NCBI RefSeq assembly: GCF_013141825.1
Contig: NZ_RZNH01000001.1
Span: 62,001-126,000 of the forward strand
Source of the DNA: Marinifilum caeruleilacunae
GTDB lineage: Bacteria > Bacteroidota > Bacteroidia > Bacteroidales > Marinifilaceae
Length of the DNA stretch: 64,000 bases
Direction of reading: 5' to 3'
In this document: piece by piece, positions 26,363 to 35,584 of the stretch
Position numbering within the stretch: the first letter of the stretch is position 1
Layout: each line of letters starts with the position of its first letter
Program-made: the position numbers and the translations under genes
The notes under the pieces: generated by a model
The model's input: only the letters and a program-made list of their open reading frames with translations
Databases searched by the model: none
What the model was told of the DNA's origin: nothing

Positions 26363-27532
26363 TTATTCTAAGCCATCCAACTGGGCCTTCACCTCATTGT
26401 ACTTTTCCATATACATTTCCTTTTGGTTTCTTAGCTTAAAATAAATCTCTTTTAAAACCAACAAAGAATTCTTCTCGTTTGGCCTTACTTGCAATGCTTC
26501 TTCGAAGTATGGAATTACTTTTTCGTACTCTGCATATACAACTTTCATGGCTTCGTTGTATTTCTTGGCATTTACAATTTCATTGGTCTCCTTATGCAGC
26601 TCACTTACCTTATTGGCTTCGATAATTGCCAAATTGTATCTTGGATTAAAATTATTTGGATTTAATTCTATCGATTTTTTATACATCTCAATTGCTTTAT
26701 CACTTTCACCAATCTTATCACATAGCATACCTTTAGCACTATAGAATGAAGCATTATTGGGATCTAAAGCAATCGCTTTATCAAGATATTCTGTAGCTTT
26801 TTCTGGTTCTCCTCCAAACATATAATAGTTAATCAATTCAACCAGCATTTCGGCATCATTTGGGTACAACTCAAAACCTTTGTGCAAATATTTTACCGCT
26901 TCATCCTCATTGCCATTTTTCTTTAAAACATTAGCCAGATTTGCATACGATTTTGCTCCCATATAATTATAATCGATTGATTGCTTATAGAATTTAATCG
27001 CCTTCTCATAATTTTCCGATTTCTGAGCAGCCAGGCCAGCATTAAAAATAACGGCTGTATCAATCACCTGGTTGTCTTTGAACATATCCATGGCCTGAAT
27101 TTCAAGAACTTTTTCGAAAGCATTTAAAGCACCAGAAAAATCTTTCCTGTTATAACGATTTACAGCTTCGTTTGTATAGTCAGGAATCATATTGGTCATT
27201 TGAGATTTAACCGGCTTTAACATCTTCCCTTTCGCATCTAATTCAAGGGCTTTCAAATATGCAGCATAAGCAATATCCAAAGGATTCTGATGCAAATCTT
27301 TAAATACAGGAAGCGGACTTTCAAATATGCCTTGGTAAACTTTACCTTTCACAAGATATGCCTTAGCATAAGACACACACTTCTCGTGTTTGATTCCTTC
27401 ATCGATAGCTTCCTTAGCCTTATCCAATTTGCCAGAATTAAGAAAGTTTTGTGCTCCGGTTACTTTGCTTTTCTGTGCGAATACAGCAGAAAAGCTCAAA
27501 AGCACTAGCAGAATGAGTGATAATTTTTTCAT
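26363..27532 (-). CDS. exported TPR protein, tandem copy 2
   Basis: The 389-residue protein has a signal peptide (MKKLSLILLVLLSFSAVFAQ) and a long TPR region, clearest in YEKAIKFYKQSIDYNYMGAK, YLDKAIALDPNNASFYSAKG and AIEMYKKSIELNPNN. It is strikingly similar over its whole length to the neighbouring gene at 27631-28800; the signal-proximal third (SKVTGAQN, KAYLVKGKVYQGIFESPLP) is almost identical. This is a recent tandem duplication. It has no enzyme domain and its role is unknown, probably a periplasmic scaffold. Confidence 0.8.
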   Translation of the reverse strand: MKKLSLILLVLLSFSAVFAQKSKVTGAQNFLNSGKLDKAKEAIDEGIKHEKCVSYAKAYLVKGKVYQGIFESPLPVFKDLHQNPLDIAYAAYLKALELDAKGKMLKPVKSQMTNMIPDYTNEAVNRYNRKDFSGALNAFEKVLEIQAMDMFKDNQVIDTAVIFNAGLAAQKSENYEKAIKFYKQSIDYNYMGAKSYANLANVLKKNGNEDEAVKYLHKGFELYPNDAEMLVELINYYMFGGEPEKATEYLDKAIALDPNNASFYSAKGMLCDKIGESDKAIEMYKKSIELNPNNFNPRYNLAIIEANKVSELHKETNEIVNAKKYNEAMKVVYAEYEKVIPYFEEALQVRPNEKNSLLVLKEIYFKLRNQKEMYMEKYNEVKAQLDGLE

Positions 27533-27575
27533 ATAAGGTCTTTAAATTAAACTTAATAATGTTTAAATGTAATAA

Positions 27576-27604
27576 AAAAAGGGAAACATTACGTTTCCCT
27601 TTTT
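27576..27604 (-). terminator. bidirectional terminator between the two TPR genes
   Basis: The arms AAAAAGGGAAAC (27576-27587) and GTTTCCCTTTTT (27593-27604) pair perfectly around ATTAC. It lies between the upstream copy and the downstream copy, so the two genes are probably transcribed separately or the second is attenuated. Confidence 0.85.
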
Positions 27605-27630
27605 AAATTTTTTATGTCAATCTTTAGACC

Positions 27631-28800
27631 TTATTCCATTCCGTCCAACTGAGCTTTCACTTCGTTGTATTTTTCCAAATACGCTTCGTTTTCATTTCTT
27701 AACTTGAAATACAATTCTTTCAAAGTAATCAATGAATTCTTCTCTCCTGGTTGCATTTCAAGAACTTTTTCGAAATATGGAATTACCTTTTCGTACTCAG
27801 TGTAAACAACTTTAATTGCTTCGTTGTACTTCTTAGCATCCATAATTTCGTTTGCTTCCTGGTGCTTAGCAATAGCAGCATTCAATTTCAAAAGACCAAG
27901 GTTATACTGAGAAGTAAAATCTTCTGGAGACAATTCTAAAGCTTTAACATACATTTCTTCAGCTTTGTCATACTCTTTAGTTTTCTCGTATAATGTACCT
28001 TTTGCACGGTAAAATGAACCATTGTTTGGATCTAAAGCAATCGCTTTATCAAGATAATCAGCAGCTTTTTGAGGCTCACCACCTAGCATGTAGTAATTGA
28101 TCAACTCAACAAGCATCCATGAATCATTTGGGAACAACTCAAAACCTTTGTGAAGGTATTTTACTGCCTCTTCTTCGTTACCTGCATTCTTTAGAACGTG
28201 TGATAAGTTTGCGTATGATTTAGCTCCGCCATACTCGTAATCGATAGATTGCTTGTAATACTTAATTGCTTTGTCATAGTTTTCTGATTTTTGAGCAGCC
28301 ATACCTGCATTAAAAATAACAGCAGTATCAACAACTGGGTTATCTTTAAACATATCCATAGCTTCAATCTCAAGAACTTTTTCGAAAGCATCTAAAGCAC
28401 CAGCAAAATCGCCAGCGTTATAACGGTTTACCGCTTCGTTTGTATAATCAGGAATCATGTTAGTCATCTGAGCCTTAACTGGCTTAACCATCTTTCCTTT
28501 TTCATCTAATTCCAAAGCTTTCAAATATGCAGCATATGCAATATCCAAAGGATTCTTCTCTAGGTTTTTATATGCAGGAAGTGGGCTTTCAAAAATTCCC
28601 TGGTAAACTTTACCTTTAACAAGATATGCTTTTGCATAAGCAACACATTTCTCATCTTGAATTCCTTGATCAATAGCATCTTTCGCTTTATCTAACTTAC
28701 CTGAGTTCAGGTAGTTTTGAGCTCCAGTTACCTTGCTTTTTTGTGCGAATACAGTAGAAACGCATAAAAGCATAACCAAAATGAATGATAATTTTCTCAT
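27631..28800 (-). CDS. exported TPR protein, tandem copy 1
   Basis: The 389-residue protein has a signal peptide (MRKLSFILVMLLCVSTVFAQ) and multiple TPR units (YDKAIKYYKQSIDYEYGGAK, YLDKAIALDPNNGSFYRAKG, YDKAEEMYVKALELSPED). The frame continues to a TTG at 28806, but the ATG at 28800 aligns with its paralogue. The C-terminus QLDGME matches QLDGLE of the paralogue. It is transcribed in the same direction as gyrA, 95 bases upstream, but has its own promoter word. Confidence 0.8.
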   Translation of the reverse strand: MRKLSFILVMLLCVSTVFAQKSKVTGAQNYLNSGKLDKAKDAIDQGIQDEKCVAYAKAYLVKGKVYQGIFESPLPAYKNLEKNPLDIAYAAYLKALELDEKGKMVKPVKAQMTNMIPDYTNEAVNRYNAGDFAGALDAFEKVLEIEAMDMFKDNPVVDTAVIFNAGMAAQKSENYDKAIKYYKQSIDYEYGGAKSYANLSHVLKNAGNEEEAVKYLHKGFELFPNDSWMLVELINYYMLGGEPQKAADYLDKAIALDPNNGSFYRAKGTLYEKTKEYDKAEEMYVKALELSPEDFTSQYNLGLLKLNAAIAKHQEANEIMDAKKYNEAIKVVYTEYEKVIPYFEKVLEMQPGEKNSLITLKELYFKLRNENEAYLEKYNEVKAQLDGME

Positions 28801-28832
28801 AATCAATGTTTAGTTTTTATAACAATCTCGAA

Positions 28833-28840
28833 CAAAAATA
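28833..28840 (-). promoter_or_regulatory. -7 promoter element of the first TPR gene
   Basis: On the minus strand TATTTTTG (28840 to 28833) matches TAnnTTTG and lies about 33 bases upstream of the ATG at 28800. A minus-strand TTG (28865-28863) is 22 bases further upstream, a slightly long spacing. Confidence 0.5.
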
Positions 28841-28901
28841 GATCTTTCTTTGAAATTTCGAACAAGATTAATCACTTTATAATTATTCTAAGTATCAAAT
28901 G

Positions 28902-31400
28902 TTACTCTTCAGTACCCTCAGTCTGTTGTTCTGGTGCCTCATTTTCTTCATCTTCGTTCGATGAGTTCACTTTAGCCACAGCAGCAATTGAATCACTTTT
29001 CTTACTTAAGTTGATCAAACGAACACCCTGGGTTGCACGTCCCATAACTCTTAGATCCGAAACTGCCAATCGAATGGTGATACCTGATTTATTGATGATC
29101 ATCAAATCGTCGTTGTCAGTAACATTTTTGATTGCAATCAGGTCTCCGGTTTTTTCGGTAACGCTAATTGTTTTTACACCCTTACCACCTCTGTTGGTAA
29201 TTCTGTAATCTTCAATATTCGATCTTTTACCATAACCATTCTCCGATACAACAAGAATGTCTTCTTCTCCATTCTCTACACATATCATGCCAACAACCTC
29301 GTCCTTGTCATCTTTCAGAGTAATACCGCGCACTCCAGAAGCTGTTCTACCCATCGATCTAACCTGATCTTCAGCAAATCGAATTGCCTTACCCGAACGC
29401 ACAGCAATCAAAATTTCATTTTTGCCATTGGTTAATTTCGCTTCTAAAAGTTGGTCGCCTTCACGAACAGTAATTGCGTTTACACCATTTACTCTCGGAC
29501 GAGAATAAGCTTCTAGTGGAGTTTTCTTCACAACACCTTTCTTCGTACAAAGAACGATGTAATTGTTGTTAATGTATTCTTCTTCTTTTAGATTCAATAC
29601 ATTAATATATGCCTTCACTTTATCGTCAGGTTCAATATTCAACAGATTTTGAATGGCTCTACCCTTCGACTGCTTCGTTCCTTCCGGAATTTCGTATACT
29701 TTCAGCCAGAAACATTTTCCTTTTTCGGTAAAGAACAACATGGTATTGTGCATTGTTGCCATAATCATGTGCTCAAGGAAATCTTCTTCCCTGGTAATCG
29801 ATCCTTTAGAACCTACTCCTCCTCTATTCTGAGTTTTAAATTCTGCAAGTGGCGTACGCTTAATGTAACCCATATGCGAAATCGTAATTACCATTTCTTC
29901 ATCAGCGTAGAAATCTTCAGGATTGAATTCTTCAGAAGCATAAACAATATCGGTTCTTCTTTCATCACCGTATTTAGCTTTCACTTCCAGTAATTCTTCC
30001 TTAATGATATCCATTCTCATCGATTCATTGGCCAAAATTGCATTCAAATGGTCGATCAACTTCATCAACTCTTCATATTCTGCATGCAGTTTTTCACGCT
30101 CTAAACCGGTAAGTTTCTGCAAACGCATATCAAGAATTGCTTTCGCCTGAATCTCATCCAGCTCAAAATTGCTCATTAAGCCATTCTTCGCTTCTTCAGG
30201 AGTCTTGGACCCACGAATCAAAGCAATCACTTCGTCGATATGATCTAAAGCAATAATTAATCCTTTAAGGATATGAGCTTTGTTTTCGGCCTGTCTTAAT
30301 TCATATTGAGTTCTGCGAACAACAACATCATGTCTGTGCTCTACAAAATTATCAATCAGGTCGCGAAGGTTAAGCAATTTTGGTCTACCCTTCACAAGTG
30401 CAATGTTGTTCACACTAAATGAAGTTTGCATCTGTGTGTATTTGAACAATTTATTCAAAACAACATTTGCAATGGCATCTCTTTTCAAATCGAAAACGAT
30501 ACGCATACCTTTTCGGTCCGACTCATCATTTACATTCGAAATCCCATCAATCTTCTTGTCGTTGATTAAATCAGCGGCTTTCATAATCAGCTCTGCTTTA
30601 TTAACCATGTAAGGAATCTCGTTTACAATGATTTTTTCGCGACCTTTTTCGTCGGTTTCAATATTTGTTTTAGCGCGTACAACTACACGACCTTTACCAG
30701 TTTCAAATGCTTCTCTAACACCCTGGTAACCATAAATTGTACCGCCGGTAGGAAAATCTGGAGCCTTGACAATTCGAATCAGCTCGTCCATTTCCACCTC
30801 TTTGTTATCAATCGTGGTAATAATGGCATCAATGGTGTCCGACAAGTTGTGTGGAGGCATATTTGTAGCCATACCCACAGCAATACCTGAAGCACCATTT
30901 ACCAAAAGGTTAGGAATACGGGTTGGAAGTACAGTTGGCTCCTTTAATGATTCATCAAAGTTAGGAACCATATCAACAGTATCTTTATCCAAATCAGATA
31001 AAGTTTCTTCTGCAATCTTATCCATTCTGGCCTCTGTATAACGCATAGCCGCTGGACTGTCGCCATCTACAGAACCAAAGTTCCCTTGTCCGTCAATCAA
31101 TGGGTAACGCAAAGACCAGTGCTGGGCCATACGAACCATAGTCATGTATACAGAGCTATCACCATGTGGGTGATATTTCCCCAATACCTCACCAACAATT
31201 CTTGCTGATTTCTTATACGGTTTATTTGCTGTGATACCTAACTCGCCCATTCCGAAAAGTACTCTTCGGTGAACCGGTTTTAAGCCGTCTCTAACATCTG
31301 GCAAGGCTCTGGAAACAATAACCGACATCGAATAATCGATATAGGCTGATTTCATTTCCTCCTCGATGTTGATACGTATAATTCTTTCTCCCGTAGTCAT
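28902..31400 (-). CDS. gyrA: DNA gyrase subunit A
   Basis: GyrA cuts and rejoins DNA during supercoiling with GyrB. The 832-residue protein has the N-terminal breakage-reunion domain ([15 protein letters not shown]) and catalytic Tyr121 in AMRYTEARM. The C-terminal beta-pinwheel includes the GyrA-box-like [12 protein letters not shown]. It ends in a strongly acidic tail ([17 protein letters not shown]). In the quinolone-resistance region [11 protein letters not shown], the residue equivalent to E. coli Asp87 is Met86 while Ser82 (E. coli Ser83) is kept. It is transcribed divergently from clpC. Confidence 0.97.
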   Translation of the reverse strand: MTTGERIIRINIEEEMKSAYIDYSMSVIVSRALPDVRDGLKPVHRRVLFGMGELGITANKPYKKSARIVGEVLGKYHPHGDSSVYMTMVRMAQHWSLRYPLIDGQGNFGSVDGDSPAAMRYTEARMDKIAEETLSDLDKDTVDMVPNFDESLKEPTVLPTRIPNLLVNGASGIAVGMATNMPPHNLSDTIDAIITTIDNKEVEMDELIRIVKAPDFPTGGTIYGYQGVREAFETGKGRVVVRAKTNIETDEKGREKIIVNEIPYMVNKAELIMKAADLINDKKIDGISNVNDESDRKGMRIVFDLKRDAIANVVLNKLFKYTQMQTSFSVNNIALVKGRPKLLNLRDLIDNFVEHRHDVVVRRTQYELRQAENKAHILKGLIIALDHIDEVIALIRGSKTPEEAKNGLMSNFELDEIQAKAILDMRLQKLTGLEREKLHAEYEELMKLIDHLNAILANESMRMDIIKEELLEVKAKYGDERRTDIVYASEEFNPEDFYADEEMVITISHMGYIKRTPLAEFKTQNRGGVGSKGSITREEDFLEHMIMATMHNTMLFFTEKGKCFWLKVYEIPEGTKQSKGRAIQNLLNIEPDDKVKAYINVLNLKEEEYINNNYIVLCTKKGVVKKTPLEAYSRPRVNGVNAITVREGDQLLEAKLTNGKNEILIAVRSGKAIRFAEDQVRSMGRTASGVRGITLKDDKDEVVGMICVENGEEDILVVSENGYGKRSNIEDYRITNRGGKGVKTISVTEKTGDLIAIKNVTDNDDLMIINKSGITIRLAVSDLRVMGRATQGVRLINLSKKSDSIAAVAKVNSSNEDEENEAPEQQTEGTEE

Positions 31401-31439
31401 CTATAATTAATTTAAAATTCTAAACTTTTCTCAGATCTA

Positions 31440-31447
31440 CAAAAGTA
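31440..31447 (-). promoter_or_regulatory. -7 promoter element of gyrA
   Basis: On the minus strand TACTTTTG (31447 to 31440) matches TAnnTTTG and would give a leader of about 33 bases before the gyrA ATG. The rest of the 300-base gyrA-clpC gap (31401-31700) is AT-rich and shows no other clear element; I see no matching -7 box for clpC. Confidence 0.5.
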
Positions 31448-31700
31448 ACAAAATATGTGATTTTTGCGTAAGAAAAGGAGCTATATTTACAAGTGGATTA
31501 AGATAAATATTCGCACAGTTTTCTTTACAGCTTGATTTCTAGTTTAATTCCGATTCCAATTGAGTTTTTAATTGAAATTTGATGCAGAAATTAGGCGGTA
31601 TCTAATATTTTTTCATTATTTTAATGTTGCTTTAATCAAATCGACGAAAATAAAGTCGAATATTGACAATCATTTAGAATTTAATTAAAAGACCTACTAT

Positions 31701-34199
31701 ATGGATTCAAAATTTTCACCTCGTATTAAAGATGTTCTTTCGTACAGCAAAGAAGAAGCTGAAAGGCTTGGAAACAGTGCTATTGGAACCGAACATTTAT
31801 TTTTAGGGATTCTTCGTGAAGGTGAAGGCATTGCTGTTGATATCCTGATCTCTTTGGGTGTTGATCTTTACGACATCAGAAAAAGTATTGAAAGGGAAAT
31901 CAAATCAGATACAATTACTGATTTAGATCAAAACAACATTCCTTTGCAACGTTCAGCCGAAAGAGTTTTAAAGTTAATTTATTTGGAGGCCAAGGCCTTA
32001 AAAAATAACACAATTGACACCAGTCATTTGCTGCTTGCCATTTTAAAGGATGACAAGAGCATGGTAACTCAAATTCTCGAAGGACAAACCATCGATTACA
32101 ATAAGGTAAAAGAGAATTTAAAAACCTTATTCCCGAAGGCTCAAGCCGACTACCCTTCGGAAGAACGCGAAGGAAAAGGCGGCATGGGTGGCGGATCGAA
32201 AGGTTCAACTGCTCGTGGAAAATCGGAAACTCCTGTGCTTGATAATTTCGGTATCGATATTACCAAATCGGCCGAAGAAGGTACACTTGACCCTATTGTT
32301 GGGCGCGAAACCGAAATTGAACGACTGGCTCAGATCTTAAGTCGTCGTAAAAAGAACAACCCAATTCTGATTGGTGAACCTGGTGTTGGTAAATCTGCCA
32401 TTGCAGAAGGTTTAGCACTTCGAATTGTTCAAAAGAAAGTTTCGAGAGTTTTATTCGGGAAACGTGTTGTTACCCTTGACCTGGCTTCAATTGTTGCAGG
32501 TACAAAGTATCGCGGACAATTTGAGGAAAGAATGAAAGCCATTCTTAACGAGTTATCAAAAACAAGCGATATCATCTTGTTTATCGATGAAATTCACACC
32601 ATTGTTGGTGCCGGTGGAGCTACAGGATCACTCGATGCTGCAAACATGTTAAAGCCAGCCCTTGCAAGAGGCGAAATTCAATGTATCGGTGCAACCACAT
32701 TAGATGAGTACCGTCAGAATATAGAGAAAGATGGCGCATTGGAAAGAAGATTCCAGAAAGTTATGGTGGAACCAACTTCTCCTGAGGAGACTGTCGAAAT
32801 TCTGAATAACATCAAGGAACGATACGAAGATCATCACAATGTATACTATACCGAAGAAGCCATTGAGGCTTGCGTTAAGCTAACTTCAAGATACATTAGC
32901 GACAGGTATCTTCCGGATAAAGCCATTGATGCCCTGGATGAAGCAGGTTCTCGTGTTCACATCTCAAACATTCATGTTCCTGTAATTATTGAGGAATTGG
33001 AAAAGAAGATTGAGGAGACACGCCAAAGCAAAATAAAGGCTGTTAAAGCGCAAAAATTTGAATTGGCTGCAAGCTTTAGAGATAAGGAAAAAAACTTCTC
33101 TGAAGATCTTGAAAAAGAGAAAGACAAGTGGGAACAAGAGCTTAGTCTGAAGAAAGAAAAAGTGTCGGAAGAAGACATTGCTGAAGTTGTGGCCATGATG
33201 ACTGGAGTTCCAGTGAAACGTATCGCCCAGGCAGAAGGATCTCGTCTGCTTAAAATGGACGACGAACTACAAGGTAAAGTAATTGGCCAGGACGATGCCA
33301 TTGCCAAGATTGTGAAGGCCATACAACGTAACAGAGCCGGATTGAAAGATCCTAACAAACCAATTGGAACCTTTATTTTCCTTGGTCCTACAGGTGTTGG
33401 TAAAACCCAACTTGCGAAAGTTCTTTCCGAATACCTGTTCGACAGCTCAGATGCACTAATCCGTATCGATATGAGTGAATACATGGAAAAATTTGCTGTT
33501 TCGAGATTGGTAGGAGCTCCTCCGGGATATGTTGGCTATGAAGAAGGCGGACAATTGACAGAAAAAGTGAGAAGAAAACCATATTCGGTAGTACTATTGG
33601 ATGAGATTGAAAAAGCTCACCCCGATGTATTCAACATTCTTCTGCAATTATTGGACGATGGACAGTTAACCGACAGTTTAGGACGAAGAGTCGACTTTAA
33701 AAATTCAATTATTATCATGACATCGAATATTGGTAGTCGTGAATTGAAAGATTTTGGTAAAGGTATTGGATTCCAGACTGGTGGAAACGATTCTAATGAA
33801 TATGCCAACAGCATTATTCAGAAAGCTCTGAAGAAAGCCTTTGCTCCTGAGTTCCTTAACAGAATTGATGATTTGATCATGTTTAACTCATTAACTCAGA
33901 AAGACATCCATAAGATCATTGATATCGAACTTAATGGATTATACAAAAGAATTAACGATTTGGGTTATAACATTAAAATATCGACTGCTGCCAAAGATTT
34001 CATTGCGGAAAAAGGCTATGATGTACAATTTGGTGCAAGACCTTTAAAGCGTGCCATCCAAAAGTATCTTGAAGATGAAATGGCCGAAGTCATTATTAAA
34101 GCAACCATCTCTGAAGGTGATACAATTTCGGTAGGTTTAGACAAATCGAAACAAAAAATCACCACAAAAATACTGAAAGCTCAAAAAGCAATCGAGTAA
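31701..34199 (+). CDS. clpC: ClpC-type AAA+ ATPase, Clp protease ATP-binding subunit
   Basis: ClpC unfolds protein substrates for ClpP. The 832-residue protein has the N-terminal double Clp repeat (about 1-145), then a Gly/Ser-rich linker. The first AAA+ domain carries [13 protein letters not shown] and [17 protein letters not shown]-like coiled segment (about 425-470, [18 protein letters not shown]) is typical of ClpC rather than ClpA. The second AAA+ domain carries [14 protein letters not shown] and [12 protein letters not shown]. The C-terminal D2-small domain is complete. A single terminator follows. Confidence 0.95.
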   Translation: MDSKFSPRIKDVLSYSKEEAERLGNSAIGTEHLFLGILREGEGIAVDILISLGVDLYDIRKSIEREIKSDTITDLDQNNIPLQRSAERVLKLIYLEAKALKNNTIDTSHLLLAILKDDKSMVTQILEGQTIDYNKVKENLKTLFPKAQADYPSEEREGKGGMGGGSKGSTARGKSETPVLDNFGIDITKSAEEGTLDPIVGRETEIERLAQILSRRKKNNPILIGEPGVGKSAIAEGLALRIVQKKVSRVLFGKRVVTLDLASIVAGTKYRGQFEERMKAILNELSKTSDIILFIDEIHTIVGAGGATGSLDAANMLKPALARGEIQCIGATTLDEYRQNIEKDGALERRFQKVMVEPTSPEETVEILNNIKERYEDHHNVYYTEEAIEACVKLTSRYISDRYLPDKAIDALDEAGSRVHISNIHVPVIIEELEKKIEETRQSKIKAVKAQKFELAASFRDKEKNFSEDLEKEKDKWEQELSLKKEKVSEEDIAEVVAMMTGVPVKRIAQAEGSRLLKMDDELQGKVIGQDDAIAKIVKAIQRNRAGLKDPNKPIGTFIFLGPTGVGKTQLAKVLSEYLFDSSDALIRIDMSEYMEKFAVSRLVGAPPGYVGYEEGGQLTEKVRRKPYSVVLLDEIEKAHPDVFNILLQLLDDGQLTDSLGRRVDFKNSIIIMTSNIGSRELKDFGKGIGFQTGGNDSNEYANSIIQKALKKAFAPEFLNRIDDLIMFNSLTQKDIHKIIDIELNGLYKRINDLGYNIKISTAAKDFIAEKGYDVQFGARPLKRAIQKYLEDEMAEVIIKATISEGDTISVGLDKSKQKITTKILKAQKAIE

Positions 34200-34205
34200 A
34201 TATTT

Positions 34206-34232
34206 AAACCGGGGTTAAGCTCCGGTTTTTTT
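34206..34232 (+). terminator. intrinsic terminator after clpC
   Basis: AAACCGGGG (34206-34214) pairs with CTCCGGTTT (34220-34228) with one G-T wobble and loop TTAAG. The T-run continues to 34232. Confidence 0.85.
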
Positions 34233-34288
34233 ATGCTTTTTTCACAATTTTTCTGCTTTATTTATTTAGAACAAATCAAAACAATTTC

Positions 34289-34296
34289 TATCTTTG
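34289..34296 (+). promoter_or_regulatory. -7 promoter element of tpx
   Basis: TATCTTTG matches TAnnTTTG. Because it overlaps the TTG at 34294 that opens the longer frame, it supports the ATG at 34321 as the tpx start. Confidence 0.6.
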
Positions 34297-34320
34297 ATCG
34301 AAACAACAAAATACATAATT

Positions 34321-34836
34321 ATGCAAAAAAACAATAGCAAAGTTACATTCGCAGGAAATGCAATGACTTTAGTAGGAACAGAAATAAACAATGGAATGAA
34401 AGCTGAAAACTTTACGGCTTTAGGACAAGATTTAGCTCCTGTACAACTTTCTGATTTCGATGGTAAAGTAAAGATCTTATCCATTTTTCCATCTATCGAT
34501 ACTGGTGTATGCTCTGCACAAACTCACAGATTTAACAAAGAAGCTGCTTCTTTAGACAAGGATATTCAAATTATTACTCTTTCGAACGATCTTCCATTTG
34601 CATTGGGCCGTTTTTGCGGTGCTGAAGGTATCGAAAACCTGCTTACTTTATCAGATCACAAAGAGTGTGATTTCGGTTATAAGTATGGTTTCGTGGTAGA
34701 AGAATTGCGCTTGTTGGCTCGCGGTGTTGTAGTTATTGACAAAAACAACGAAGTAAAACATGTTGAGTATGTTGCTGAAATGACAGAAGAACCAAACTAT
34801 GAAGCTGCTTTAGAAGTTGCCAAATCATTGGTTTAA
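34321..34836 (+). CDS. tpx: thiol peroxidase Tpx (atypical 2-Cys peroxiredoxin)
   Basis: Tpx reduces lipid and other hydroperoxides with electrons from thioredoxin. The 171-residue protein has the peroxidatic Cys64 in SIDTGVCSAQTHRFN and the resolving Cys99 in GRFCGAEGIENL; the 35-residue spacing is that of Tpx proteins. The N-terminal VTFAGNAMTLVGTEI is also characteristic. The frame reads back to 34294, but that codon sits inside the promoter. It stands alone, with its own promoter and terminator. Confidence 0.95.
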   Translation: MQKNNSKVTFAGNAMTLVGTEINNGMKAENFTALGQDLAPVQLSDFDGKVKILSIFPSIDTGVCSAQTHRFNKEAASLDKDIQIITLSNDLPFALGRFCGAEGIENLLTLSDHKECDFGYKYGFVVEELRLLARGVVVIDKNNEVKHVEYVAEMTEEPNYEAALEVAKSLV

Positions 34837-34861
34837 TACCTGGCTTAACGAAATTATAATG

Positions 34862-34884
34862 AAGCTCCTTCGGGGGCTTTTTTT
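34862..34884 (+). terminator. intrinsic terminator after tpx with a TTCG loop
   Basis: AAGCTCC (34862-34868) and GGGGCTT (34873-34879) pair, with one T-G wobble, around a TTCG tetraloop closed by C-G. A T-run to 34884 follows. Confidence 0.85.
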
Positions 34885-34913
34885 ATGCCTTAAAGCGGAT
34901 AAAAAACTGCATT

Positions 34914-34959
34914 AAAAAAGGGAACCAGGCAGTAACCAGCTGCTCAAGTTCCCTTTTTT
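34914..34959 (-). terminator. bidirectional terminator after the HU-like gene
   Basis: The arms AAAAAAGGGAAC (34914-34925) and GTTCCCTTTTTT (34948-34959) pair perfectly around a 22-base loop. The A-run at the left end gives a T-run for the minus-strand HU-like gene, which ends at 34976. Confidence 0.8.
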
Positions 34960-34975
34960 CAATTCACATTCACTT

Positions 34976-35365
34976 TTATTGACTGATTTTTTTAAAACCA
35001 ACCTGTTTAAACTCTTGTTTTATTCTTGTGCTTGGCCGAAAAGCCATCTTAACATTTTTAATATTTGATCTCTTCAAATCTTCAGGACGATCGACCCCTT
35101 CTCCACTCACATGAAGCGAAAATGTGCCCAAATCGCCAAGCTCAACACTGCAATTGTCCTTCAGGAAAAAAGGAATTTCCGATACGAATGCTTCCAGCAC
35201 ACCCACTACATCAATGGTACTAAAAGTCGACATTTCGGATATTCTCTCTGCAACATCTCTTAAATTCTTCTTCTCGCGGTATGCCACTCTGGGATAATAC
35301 TGCTGCTTACGACCTTCCTTTTTTAAAGGCGAATTCATCTTTACCGCTTTGTACTTTACAGTCAT
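34976..35365 (-). CDS. HU/IHF-family DNA-binding protein (Bacteroidota 'histone-like' type)
   Basis: The 129-residue protein has a basic N-terminal extension (YKAVKMNSPLKKEGRKQQYY) before an HU-like core (NLRDVAERISEMSTFSTIDVVGVLEAF). The beta-arm part has VELGDLGTFSLHVSGEG, and the C-terminus (VKMAFRPSTRIKQEFKQVGF) is typical of the longer HU-like proteins of this phylum. It probably bends or coats DNA. The DNA directly upstream carries four tandem 22-bp AT-rich units, which may be a site for this protein or its regulator. Confidence 0.88.
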   Translation of the reverse strand: MTVKYKAVKMNSPLKKEGRKQQYYPRVAYREKKNLRDVAERISEMSTFSTIDVVGVLEAFVSEIPFFLKDNCSVELGDLGTFSLHVSGEGVDRPEDLKRSNIKNVKMAFRPSTRIKQEFKQVGFKKISQ

Positions 35366-35410
35366 ACCCTTCTTTCTTTTTATTTATCGAAAAGATAATA
35401 AATTTTAAGG

Positions 35411-35498
35411 TATATTAAAAATATTTCTAACATATATTAAAAAAATTATTAATATATACTTAAATAATATTTGATATATATTAAAAAGATATTATGCA
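35411..35498. repeat. four tandem 22-bp AT-rich repeats (iteron-like)
   Basis: Units start at 35411, 35433, 35455 and 35477. Units 1, 2 and 4 share the exact 11-mer TATATTAAAAA; unit 3 has TATACTTAAAT (8 of 11). The second halves are also alike (an A/T core ending in -ATA or -CA). The 22-base period is close to two helical turns, so bound proteins would sit on one face. It lies upstream of the HU-like gene and downstream of rimO. Confidence 0.7.
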
Positions 35499-35535
35499 GT
35501 GATATTTTTATCCTGATATGGTAAGTGCATAAAAA

Positions 35536-35563
35536 AAACCATCTGCATTTCTACAGATGGTTT
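35536..35563 (-). terminator. intrinsic terminator of rimO
   Basis: AAACCATCTG (35536-35545) and CAGATGGTTT (35554-35563) pair perfectly. Read on the minus strand, the A-run at 35531-35538 becomes the T-run. It lies 21 bases after the rimO stop. Confidence 0.85.
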
Positions 35564-35584
35564 CTAATATGTTGATATCTTCCT

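Noticed and set aside
32972-33484. Minus-strand open frame inside clpC
   Set aside because: Antisense of a conserved AAA+ region; the translation is serine/phenylalanine-rich and resembles nothing.
34294-34320. Upstream TTG start for tpx
   Set aside because: The codon lies inside the -7 promoter element and adds residues that thiol peroxidases do not have.
35411-35498. CRISPR array
   Set aside because: The 22-bp units are contiguous, without spacers, and no cas gene is present.
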